This document shows, piece after piece, positions 1 through 7,767 of a stretch of DNA of 21,872 bases. A model generated the notes under the pieces. The model made no database searches, was not told where the DNA came from, and was given only the letters and a program-made list of their open reading frames with translations. The DNA is taken from positions 1 through 21,872 of the IMG/VR virus record IMGVR_UViG_3300027734_000341. One strand, 5' to 3'. Every line of letters begins with the position of its first letter. Within the stretch, counting starts at the first letter, position 1. The position numbers were made by a program, and so were the translations under genes. Origin of the DNA: a virus.

Positions 1-1726
1 AGGCACTATTTGCATAGTTACCTGTAGAGTTTTGACTTAGATAAGAACTGTTAGCTTGTAGATAAGCGCTGTTAGCATATGAACCAGATGTTACTGCTCT
101 CTGATCGGCAGTATTTGCAGCAGTAAATGCAGTATTAGTATGACTAATAGGATCATATCCACGAATTGATACTACATCAGATGTTAAATTTGCTTTAAGT
201 GTTGCAATAGTAAATTGATTATTTGCAATATCAATTGTATTTGTAGTTGGATCCAGTGGATATTTTTCAAACAAATAGTAAGTGTCATCTGAAGCATGTC
301 TAATAAGACCAGTATGCCAATTATTTGCATCATAATGTCCAACAAAACCAATATCAACTGTATCCAATAAATTATCTTTAGCTAATTGTATCATTGAATC
401 TTCAACGGCTAAAGTATTTACATTAACAGTTACAGTATTACCTTGAACAATTAAGTTACCTGTAATAGTTAAATCACCACTAAATGTTCCTGTTGCATTT
501 GCAAGTGCATTATTTGCTTTTGTAAATGCAGAGTTAGCATATGAACCGGCACTATTTGCAAATTGTAATCCTGTATTAGCATAACTACCTGCACTATTAG
601 CAAACTGTAATCCTGTATTTGCATAACTACCTGCACTATTAGCAAACTGTAATCCTGTATTTGCATATGAGGCAGCGCTGTTAGCAGTTTGATATGCAGA
701 GTTAGCATATGATGAGGCACTATTAGCAGTACCAATTTGAACATAATTATATACTGCATTGGCAACTAAAAATGCACTGTTAGCATATGAACCAGATGTT
801 ACTGCTCTCTGATCGGCAGTATTGGCGGCAACAAATGCACTATTAGAATATGACCCTGCACTATTTGCTGCTTGATATCCACTATTTGCATATGATGAAG
901 CACTATTAGCAGTACCAATTTGAACATAATTATATACTGCATTGGCAACTAAAAATGCACTGTTAGCATAACTAGATGCACTATTAGCAACACCATATGC
1001 AGCATTAGCATATTGACCAGAACTATTTTGACTTAGATAAGAAGCATTTGCATGAAGATAAGCACTATTAGCATATGAACTTGCACTGTTGGCAGTACCA
1101 ATCTGCGTAAAATTATTTACACTATTAGCAACTAAAAATGCAGAGTTGGCATATGAACCAGATGTTACTGCTCTTTGATCTGCGGTATTGGCAGCAACAA
1201 ATGCACTGTTAGCATAAGACCCTGCACTATTGGCATATTGATATGCACCATTAGCAAATATACCTGTTGCATTTTGACTTAAGTAAGAACTATTTGCGTG
1301 TAGATAGGCACTGTTGGCATAATCGCCAGATGTAACGGCACGTTGGTCTGCAGTTGCTGCGGCAGTAGTTGCAGTATTTGCTTTAGTAAATGCACTATTG
1401 GCATAATCGCCAGTTGTATTTTGACTTAGATAAGATGCATTGGCATGAAGATAAGCACTATTGGCATAATTACCTGTAGAGTTTTGACTTAAATAGGCAC
1501 TGTTGGCTTGTAGATAAGAACTATTAGCATATGATGAAGCAGCAGAAGCATTGGATGTTGTTACACCTAATGAAGATTCAAGAGCAAGAGGAAAACCACC
1601 TTGAGTAGAACCATCGTGAACAACTATAGTATGTTTGGTAACATCTATTGTAGCTTCAGCATACGCACCCGTGAAGGTCGATGTTTGTGCTGTATTACCT
1701 CTTCTAAATTGAACTCTTATTGACAT
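1..1726 (-). CDS. Tail fibre protein, N-terminal 575 residues (3' end outside window)
   Basis: This frame is open from an ATG at 1726 to the left edge; reading every codon found no stop. The product starts MSIRVQFRRGNTAQ and continues with an acidic 'VVHDGSTQGG' stretch, resembling the N-terminal domain of phage fibres and of the Mtd tropism protein (RRGT...GE...GDG type), which usually anchors a fibre to the virion. From about residue 60 it becomes heptad repeats (YANSAY, LHANASY, LSQNTTG, TADQRAV), interrupted at about residues 413-512 by a beta module beginning GDLTITGNLIVQGN and containing a 'VEDSMIQLAKDN...DIGFVGHYDANNWHTGL' type segment that the other fibres lack; heptads then resume to the edge. 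The ATG lies 25 bases after the previous stop, with only a weak GCGAG ribosome site. It is probably a trimeric adhesin; its receptor-binding tip is not visible. Confidence 0.88.
   Translation of the reverse strand, partial: MSIRVQFRRGNTAQTSTFTGAYAEATIDVTKHTIVVHDGSTQGGFPLALESSLGVTTSNASAASSYANSSYLQANSAYLSQNSTGNYANSAYLHANASYLSQNTTGDYANSAFTKANTATTAAATADQRAVTSGDYANSAYLHANSSYLSQNATGIFANGAYQYANSAGSYANSAFVAANTADQRAVTSGSYANSAFLVANSVNNFTQIGTANSASSYANSAYLHANASYLSQNSSGQYANAAYGVANSASSYANSAFLVANAVYNYVQIGTANSASSYANSGYQAANSAGSYSNSAFVAANTADQRAVTSGSYANSAFLVANAVYNYVQIGTANSASSYANSAYQTANSAASYANTGLQFANSAGSYANTGLQFANSAGSYANTGLQFANSAGSYANSAFTKANNALANATGTFSGDLTITGNLIVQGNTVTVNVNTLAVEDSMIQLAKDNLLDTVDIGFVGHYDANNWHTGLIRHASDDTYYLFEKYPLDPTTNTIDIANNQFTIATLKANLTSDVVSIRGYDPISHTNTAFTAANTADQRAVTSGSYANSAYLQANSSYLSQNSTGNYANSA
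717..1143 (-). repeat. Three copies of a 183-bp (61-codon) repeat in the partial fibre gene
   Basis: Copies start at 717, 900 and 1083. The first 71 bases of the first two copies (717-787 and 900-970) are identical; the third is diverged. The repeat encodes a 19-residue element (AVYNYVQIGTANSASSYAN) set among heptads. All copies stay in frame. Confidence 0.88.
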
Positions 1727-1748
1727 TTATATCTCGCTTAGTTTATTG

Positions 1749-1756
1749 TATTTATG
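1749..1756 (-). promoter_or_regulatory. Candidate T4-type late promoter (CATAAATA)
   Basis: CATAAATA on the minus strand matches the T4 late consensus TATAAATA at seven of eight bases. It overlaps the TAA stop of the 483-residue gene and lies 22 bases before the ATG of the last fibre gene. The spacing is right for a late start with a short leader. The sequence is AT-rich, so such strings also occur by chance. Confidence 0.35.
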
Positions 1757-3203
1757 AAACAAATCCATAGTCATACCTAATTGCATCAGTAAAATAGTCT
1801 AATGTTCCATAATCTAAAGTGATATCTTGAGCACCAACATACATATTACCAATAACTATTTTATTGGTTGTAGGATCAAGTCCAACTACAATACCACTTT
1901 CACCAGTTATTGTTAATACTGAATCGGCTGCAGTTGCAATAATATTTGAATAACCACTACCTGGGGTAGTAGCAATAACACTGAATGAATTTCCACTGCC
2001 ACCACCACCTGTATTTGCTTTATCATATGCAGCTTGTGCTAAAGTATTTGCAGTATTAGCTTGATTGAACGCACCATTCGCATAACTAGATGCACTATTT
2101 GCTGCGGTTCTTACCCATGTATCGGTTGCATTATTAGCGGCATTGTATGCACTGTTAGCATATGATCCAGCACTGTTTGCTGCTTGATATGCACTATTAG
2201 CATATGAACCATCGGACTCAGAACCAATATAGAATGAAGTGTTTCCATTATTTGCAGACCATTTACCAGCAGATTCAATCCATAAAAATTGTGCATTAGG
2301 TTGTATACCACGTTCAATCTCAATACCAGAATTTTCTGTTGGTGTTCCTGATTGACCTAAGTCTGCATTTAAAGTTATTATGTTATCGCCAAGATTAACT
2401 GTTATAGTATTTGCGTATACTACATTTCCTGAAACAGTTAAATTCCCCGTAATTGTGGTATCACCAGATATCGTACCACCAGAAGAATTAAATTTAGTAT
2501 TTGCCGCAGCAAAGGCACCATTGGCATAAGAACTTGCGGATGTTATGTTTGTATTTTGTTGAGCATTTACACCATAAAAATACCCATTAGCAGTATTGGC
2601 AAAAGTAAATGCCGCATTGGCTTGTATGTAAGATGAATTTGCTTGTGCAAATGAACCATCAACATTATAACCAAATTCACCAATATATCTATAACCTGCA
2701 ATAAAAATTACTTTGCTGGAAGTTAGTGATGCAGGTATCGCAGAACTACCTACAAAATTTAAAACACCTGCTTGATAATCAAACCACCATTCACCAACAC
2801 CACCAGAACCAGAATCAAATATTTGAGTTCCAGTTGATGCAGGATTTGAAGCACCAGAATTATCTACATAAACTTTTACAAAATACGTTGAACCAAATTC
2901 AGGTGGAATCCAATCAGTTAAATTTGTTTTCCAAGTAGGATATACACTACTAATTGGTGTTGATGTAGTATCTGCGGTACATTGAACTGAAGCAGTTGTT
3001 TGATATGATTGAACAATGTTTGCAACAGCCGCAGCAGTTGCGGGAATACTAGAAGCACTTTTCCATATTTTATCTGCACGATTAATTAATGGACTTGCAA
3101 TTGATTCATTACTAACACCTTTATTTGTGCTAGTTTCAGTTTTAGCAACACCAAATAATTTTTTATATAATAGATCAACTTTTTGTGCATCAGTAAAAGC
3201 CAT
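1752..3203 (-). CDS. Short tail fibre-like structural protein (483 aa)
   Basis: The N-terminus (MAFTDAQKVDLLYKKLFGVAKT, then 'SNESIASPLINRADKIWKSA') and the segment 'WIPPEFGSTYFVKVYVD...GVLNFVG...YRYIGEFG' (about residues 95-175) match an N-terminal domain I know from structural proteins of marine myophages, taken here as a virion-attachment domain. Residues about 185-240 are YANGAF-type heptads. Residues about 241-333 are the shared beta module (GDTTITGNLTVSGN ... GIEIERG ... FLWIESAGKW), followed by more heptads. A Gly/Ser linker near residue 400 leads to a small C-terminal domain of about 80 residues ending DYFTDAIRYDYGFVS. The ATG follows the previous gene's TAA directly (TAAATG), which suggests translational coupling; a GCGAG stretch lies upstream. 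With no S74 domain or large tip it may be a connector or short fibre. The fibre role is solid; partners are inferred. Confidence 0.88.
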   Translation of the reverse strand: MAFTDAQKVDLLYKKLFGVAKTETSTNKGVSNESIASPLINRADKIWKSASSIPATAAAVANIVQSYQTTASVQCTADTTSTPISSVYPTWKTNLTDWIPPEFGSTYFVKVYVDNSGASNPASTGTQIFDSGSGGVGEWWFDYQAGVLNFVGSSAIPASLTSSKVIFIAGYRYIGEFGYNVDGSFAQANSSYIQANAAFTFANTANGYFYGVNAQQNTNITSASSYANGAFAAANTKFNSSGGTISGDTTITGNLTVSGNVVYANTITVNLGDNIITLNADLGQSGTPTENSGIEIERGIQPNAQFLWIESAGKWSANNGNTSFYIGSESDGSYANSAYQAANSAGSYANSAYNAANNATDTWVRTAANSASSYANGAFNQANTANTLAQAAYDKANTGGGGSGNSFSVIATTPGSGYSNIIATAADSVLTITGESGIVVGLDPTTNKIVIGNMYVGAQDITLDYGTLDYFTDAIRYDYGFVS

Positions 3204-6200
3204 TTAATTACTCGCAGTTTCTAAGGATAAAGCAGTTACAGTTTGTCCACTAGTAAGTTTAATGCGAACATATATTTCGTTAGTTGATGTATCAGAACTT
3301 GAAACTGTACCAAATGTGCATGTCTTGCTATGTGCAGTTACGGCAGAATTTAAAGTTACAACACCACCCAAAGCGCATCCATTACTTCCATTACCTGGAC
3401 TATTTATGCCAGGTATACCTGAACCTGCATATGCAATTGACATATCTAACCATCCATTTAAAGATGATGTGGAGTCAATAGTGCTTCCAGGTAATGCAAC
3501 CCAAAGACCCGCAATTGTTCCAGTAAATTTAATATTGAATTTAGATACAGATGTTCTAATAAATCTAAACGTGAAATATTGAGAACCTGTTCTTCCAGAA
3601 CTTAAATTTGGACCTACTGGTAAATAACCAGATGAATAATTTGTTTGATCGTGTTTTAAAACAGCAGCAACAATAGTAGCACAATTTGAAGTCAACGTAC
3701 CACTTTGACTATTAAATAATGATGCACTGGCAGTATATGTTGGATTATCTGTAGTACCTGGATTTACAATTCTTGCAGCTAATCCAGAACCAGTACCTAC
3801 AGTTGAACCAAATGTAATTGTAGTTTCTTCCATTGAACTAGCGGTACCTGTTTTATATAAAACAGTATTTGCTAATGCAGTTGTAAATACTTGTGAACCA
3901 GTTAAATAACTATTGTCTACTGTTACACTTGGTCCAGTAGAAGATGAACCAAATCCTGTTGTAATAGATGATGATGTATTTACAGTTACACTACCACTTG
4001 AAACATAAAGATTTTGTGCTAATGGATATGTAATACCCACTGCAGGATATGTATTACTTGAAGGTGCTAAAAATGCACCACCAGCAGTTCCAGTAAAGAA
4101 TGTATTACTTGCTGGAAATGTATTACCACTTAGTTTAGATACGGCAACACTTAATCTAAATGTTGTTGAACTATTATAATGTGGTATCGTGCTTGAATAT
4201 GTAAATGATTCTGATAATGGTGCTATACTTGCAGATGCAAATGTTGGTGTACCTGGTGCTGCATTATCATAGAACCACGAAACAGTTGAAGTATTTGATG
4301 CACCAGAGTGTGCAATAAAAATTTCATTCCAACCTTGTGATACTGATCCAGAACCTTGGCAATCAAAACTTCTCCAAAAACCTGATGCTGCACCAGTTAT
4401 TAACGCATAGTCTTTACTATCACTGACAATTAAATCACTATATGTTCCGTTTGCAGAAGAACCTGTAAATGTAATTGCACCTGTAGCTACATTATTTTTA
4501 AATAAAGTTAATGTACCAGAATCACCTGGACCAAAATTATCAAAAGTATTTGTCGTATATGATGCCGCTCTACGAAGAGCAGTTACAACTGAACCTGCAG
4601 CAAGAGTTTTACTAGCAGTTGTAGTGTTATCTGGTTGAGTATAGTTTGTTATACGATAGGTTGTTGTCAAACTACTAATGGATAATGATGTTGCACCTGG
4701 AAATGGTGTTGGTGATGCAGGCACTAATTTACCCAATACGTTATTCAATAGAGCAAGACCATCTGTTACTTTAGTTGTTGTTGTAAGTGTAACTGCATTA
4801 CTAACTAATAATCCAACAGTATTGGATCCTAAATTAATTGTATTGCCAGTTAAACTAATACTATTGGCAGCATCATAAGCGGCTTGTGCTAAAGTGTTTG
4901 CAGTATTGGCTTTAGTAAATGCAGAGTTAGCATATGAACCCGCTGATTGTGAATATGTGCAAGCAGAATTGGCTTGTGCAAAAGCACTATTAGCATAACT
5001 AGAAGCACTATTGACAGATGTTCTTGCCCATGAATCTACAGAACCCGCTGCGGCAGTATTAGCAATATCAAATGCGGCTTGTGCTAAAGTGTTGGCAGTA
5101 TTAGCAGCAGTAAAGGCACCATTGGCATATGATGATGCAGATGTTATATTTGTATTTTGTAAATCATTAACACCATAACTATAAGTATTAATTGTATTAG
5201 CAAATGCATATGCGGAATTAGCATAACTACCTGCACTTATGGCATTTGTATTAGCTGTGTTTGCTTGAACAAAACCACTATTAGCATATGAAGAAGCAGC
5301 GTTGGTTGCATTTCTTGCCCATGCATCTACAGAACCCGCAGCAGCACTATTAGCAAGAGCAAAAGCAGAATTCGCATATGAACCAGCACTTATAGCATTT
5401 GTGTTGGCAGTATTAGCAGCAGTAAAGGCACCATTTGCATAACTAGATGAACTGTTAGCAACACCAAATGAAGAGTTAGCATAAGAACCTGATGTTACTG
5501 CTCTTTGATCTGCAGTTGCCGCATTAGTAGTTGCAGTATTGGCTTGAGTATATGCAGAGTTAGCATATGAACCAGAAGTAACGGCACGTTGATCGGCAGT
5601 ATTAGCCGCAGTAAATGCGCCGTTGGCATAACTAGATGCACTATTGGCAATACCAAATGCACCATTGGCATATGAACCTGCACTAACACCTTTTTGATCT
5701 GCAGTATTAGCAGCAGTAAAGGCACCATTGGCATAACTAGATGCACTATTAGCAACCCCATATGCAGAGTTAGCATAATTACCTGTAGAATTTTGACTCA
5801 GATAAGCAGAGTTGGCTTGAAGATATGCACTATTGGCATATGAACCATCAGACTCAGCGCCAATATAAAATAAAGTATTACCGTTGTTTGCTGACCATTT
5901 ACCCGCAGATTCAATCCATAAAAATTGAGCATTAGGTTGTGCGCCACGTTCAATTTCAATACCAGAATTTTCTGATGGTTGTGATGCTTGTGGTAAATCT
6001 GCATTAAGGGTGATAATATTATCACCAAGAGTTACTGTTATAGTATTAGCATATGTTACATTACCAGAAACAGTTAAATTACCAGTGATTGTAGTATCAC
6101 CAGATATCGTACCACCAGATGAAGAAAACTTTGTATTTGCCGCAGCAAAAGCACCATTAGCATAAGAACCTGCACTATTAGCAAACTGATAAGCGCCATT

Positions 6201-7538
6201 GGCATATGAACCTGCACTAACACCTTTTTGATCGGCAGTATTTGCAGCAGTAAAGGCACCATTCGCATAACTACTTGCACTGTTAGCAACACCATACGCA
6301 CCATTAGCATAAGAACCGGCACTTACACCTTTTTGATCGGCAGTATTAGCGGCCGCAAATGCACCATTGGCATAACTTGAAGCTGATGTTATGTTGGTAT
6401 TCTGTAACGCATTAACACCATAGAAATAACTATTGGAAGTATTAGCAAAAGAATATGCATTAGAAGAATATACATTTACTGTATTGGCAGATGCAAATGC
6501 ACCATTCGCATAACTACTTGCACTGTTAGCAACACCATATGCACTATTTGCATAAGACCCAGCATTTACACCTTTTTGGTCTGCAGTATTAGCGGCAGTA
6601 AAAGCACCATTTGCATAACTTGAAGCTGATGTTATGTTGGTATTTTGTAACGCATTAACACCATAGAAATAACCATTAGCAGTGTTAGCAAACGTAAATG
6701 CACCGTTGGCATATGAACTAGCCGATGTTATATTGGTATTTTGTAGAGCATTAACACCATAAAAATACCCATTAGCAGTATTGGCAAAAGTAAATGCACC
6801 ATTGGCATATGATGATGCAGATGTTATATTGGTATTTTGTAGAGCATTAACACCATAAAAATACCCATTAGCAGTATTGGCAAAAGTAAAGGCACCATTG
6901 GCATATGATGATGCGGATGTTATATTTGTATTCTGTAAGGCATTGACACCATAACCATACGTATTTGATGTATTGGCAAAAGTATATGCACTATATGCGT
7001 AAGTATTTACCGTGTTTGCAAATGTAAAAGCACCATTGGCATATGATGATGCGGATGTTATATTTGTATTTTGTAAATCATTAACACCATAACCATACGT
7101 ATTAGCTGTATTTGCAAAAGCATATGCACTATAAGCATATGTGTTTACAGTATTTGCAAATGTATAAGAACTATTAGCATAAGAACTTGCACTATTAGCC
7201 GCATTTCTTACCCATGTATCGGTAGCATTATTAGCAGCATTAAATGCACTATTAGCATAAGAACTTGCACTATTGGCAGCACTTCTTACCCAAGTATCTA
7301 CAGCATTATTAGCAGCATTATTAGCAGCATTAAATGCTGCATTAGCTTGTATATAAGAACTATTTGAACGATCAATATATAATTTACCACCAATAATTAT
7401 AGCACTATTAGTTGTGTTACCAATAAAAAGTGTATTACTAACGTAAGAATAAGCTAACTCTGCAACATTTAATGTAACAGGTGCAGAATTTGCTTCTGAA
7501 AATTTTATCTGTATTACTGTATTTTCGGTAGTTGCCAT
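3204..7538 (-). CDS. Large repetitive tail fibre with candidate receptor-binding C-terminal region (1444 aa)
   Basis: The N-terminus has the 'APVTLNVAELAYSYVSNTLFIGN' pattern of phage fibre attachment domains (L..GELAY.....LFIG type). Residues about 60-470 are Ala/Asn/Tyr-rich repeats, mostly of exact 7-residue period, including a 32-residue unit (GAFTFAN ... TNITSASSYAN) in near-identical tandem copies. Residues about 473-566 are the shared beta module, very similar to that of the 483-residue neighbour. More heptads follow to about 890. The last 550 or so residues are non-repetitive, rich in Ser/Thr/Gly and predicted beta, with no recognisable enzyme motif, and end in a segment containing 'FRFIRTSVSKFNIKFTG'. 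This is the best candidate in the window for host binding. No S74 domain is present. The start overlaps the upstream stop by one base (TAATG), with AAGGTGG as ribosome site. Fibre assignment is firm; the receptor role is inferred. Confidence 0.9.
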   Translation of the reverse strand: MATTENTVIQIKFSEANSAPVTLNVAELAYSYVSNTLFIGNTTNSAIIIGGKLYIDRSNSSYIQANAAFNAANNAANNAVDTWVRSAANSASSYANSAFNAANNATDTWVRNAANSASSYANSSYTFANTVNTYAYSAYAFANTANTYGYGVNDLQNTNITSASSYANGAFTFANTVNTYAYSAYTFANTSNTYGYGVNALQNTNITSASSYANGAFTFANTANGYFYGVNALQNTNITSASSYANGAFTFANTANGYFYGVNALQNTNITSASSYANGAFTFANTANGYFYGVNALQNTNITSASSYANGAFTAANTADQKGVNAGSYANSAYGVANSASSYANGAFASANTVNVYSSNAYSFANTSNSYFYGVNALQNTNITSASSYANGAFAAANTADQKGVSAGSYANGAYGVANSASSYANGAFTAANTADQKGVSAGSYANGAYQFANSAGSYANGAFAAANTKFSSSGGTISGDTTITGNLTVSGNVTYANTITVTLGDNIITLNADLPQASQPSENSGIEIERGAQPNAQFLWIESAGKWSANNGNTLFYIGAESDGSYANSAYLQANSAYLSQNSTGNYANSAYGVANSASSYANGAFTAANTADQKGVSAGSYANGAFGIANSASSYANGAFTAANTADQRAVTSGSYANSAYTQANTATTNAATADQRAVTSGSYANSSFGVANSSSSYANGAFTAANTANTNAISAGSYANSAFALANSAAAGSVDAWARNATNAASSYANSGFVQANTANTNAISAGSYANSAYAFANTINTYSYGVNDLQNTNITSASSYANGAFTAANTANTLAQAAFDIANTAAAGSVDSWARTSVNSASSYANSAFAQANSACTYSQSAGSYANSAFTKANTANTLAQAAYDAANSISLTGNTINLGSNTVGLLVSNAVTLTTTTKVTDGLALLNNVLGKLVPASPTPFPGATSLSISSLTTTYRITNYTQPDNTTTASKTLAAGSVVTALRRAASYTTNTFDNFGPGDSGTLTLFKNNVATGAITFTGSSANGTYSDLIVSDSKDYALITGAASGFWRSFDCQGSGSVSQGWNEIFIAHSGASNTSTVSWFYDNAAPGTPTFASASIAPLSESFTYSSTIPHYNSSTTFRLSVAVSKLSGNTFPASNTFFTGTAGGAFLAPSSNTYPAVGITYPLAQNLYVSSGSVTVNTSSSITTGFGSSSTGPSVTVDNSYLTGSQVFTTALANTVLYKTGTASSMEETTITFGSTVGTGSGLAARIVNPGTTDNPTYTASASLFNSQSGTLTSNCATIVAAVLKHDQTNYSSGYLPVGPNLSSGRTGSQYFTFRFIRTSVSKFNIKFTGTIAGLWVALPGSTIDSTSSLNGWLDMSIAYAGSGIPGINSPGNGSNGCALGGVVTLNSAVTAHSKTCTFGTVSSSDTSTNEIYVRIKLTSGQTVTALSLETASN
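4870..7360 (-). repeat. Heptad-repeat shaft coding region of the 1444-residue fibre
   Basis: Apart from the beta module at about 5840-6118, this stretch encodes Ala/Asn/Tyr-rich units with a 21-base (7-residue) period, such as SASSYAN, GAFTAAN, TADQKGV and SAGSYAN. Synonymous codon choice varies from unit to unit. Similar blocks lie at about 490-1550, 2020-2210, 8750-9310 and 9610-9990 in the other fibre genes. Confidence 0.85.
6658..6945 (-). repeat. 96-bp (32-codon) tandem repeats in the 1444-residue fibre gene
   Basis: Units begin at 6658, 6754 and 6850 and encode GVNALQN...SASSYAN with the adjoining TFANTANGYFY. The second and third units differ at only about seven of 96 bases; the first is more diverged. 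Related but altered units continue to about 7090, and single related elements recur near 6390 and 5150. Confidence 0.88.
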
Positions 7539-7765
7539 TAAAAAGTTCCACCTTTAATACTAGTAATTGATATTGCACCAGCACTAAGTGGTGATGATAT
7601 GTAATTGTCTGTATTTGCATCATACACTAAAACATCACCTTGAGTTTTGGTTGTTATATTAACTCCATTTAATTCAGATATGGCAACATTTGGTTTTGGT
7701 TTATAATTTGGATCTGCTATAGTTGTTCTTACAGCAGGTGTTATTCTTACACGACCTATATCCAT
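7538..7765 (-). CDS. Small tail-associated structural protein (75 aa)
   Basis: This short protein starts MDIGRVRITPAVRTT and contains 'ISELNGVNITTKTQGDVLVYDANTDNYIS'. The pattern GDVLVYDA....Y resembles the repeated 'dGdvLvyds..kW' element in phage tail fibres and baseplate-rim proteins, here as a stand-alone copy. It has no signal peptide or membrane segment. The gene is wedged between the 110-residue gene (2-base gap) and the 1444-residue fibre, whose ATG overlaps this TAA. That tight coupling suggests it is made together with the fibre, perhaps as an attachment or connector piece. I do not recognise a named T4 counterpart; the structural role rests on context and motif resemblance. Confidence 0.78.
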   Translation of the reverse strand: MDIGRVRITPAVRTTIADPNYKPKPNVAISELNGVNITTKTQGDVLVYDANTDNYISSPLSAGAISITSIKGGTF

Positions 7766-7767
7766 TA

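Noticed and set aside
469-765. Minus-strand open frames rich in Met/Leu/His/Pro (469-765, 2111-2323, 5495-5776, 5798-6028, 6074-6322).
   Set aside because: They are frame-shifted readings of the heptad repeats and the beta module; the in-frame fibre genes explain the sequence.
1-1726. A diversity-generating retroelement, suggested by the Mtd-like N-terminus.
   Set aside because: No reverse transcriptase gene or template repeat is present in the window, and the variable C-terminal region of this protein is not visible.
3262-3582. Plus-strand open frames of 65-106 codons near 3262-3582, and similar ones at 9344-9637, 14494-14778 and 16327-16701.
   Set aside because: All lie inside well-supported minus-strand genes, lack known motifs and have no gene-like spacing.
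7536-7541. Programmed frameshift at the TAATG overlap between the 75- and 1444-residue genes.
   Set aside because: The downstream gene has its own AAGGTGG site and a complete N-terminal domain, so simple translational coupling is enough.
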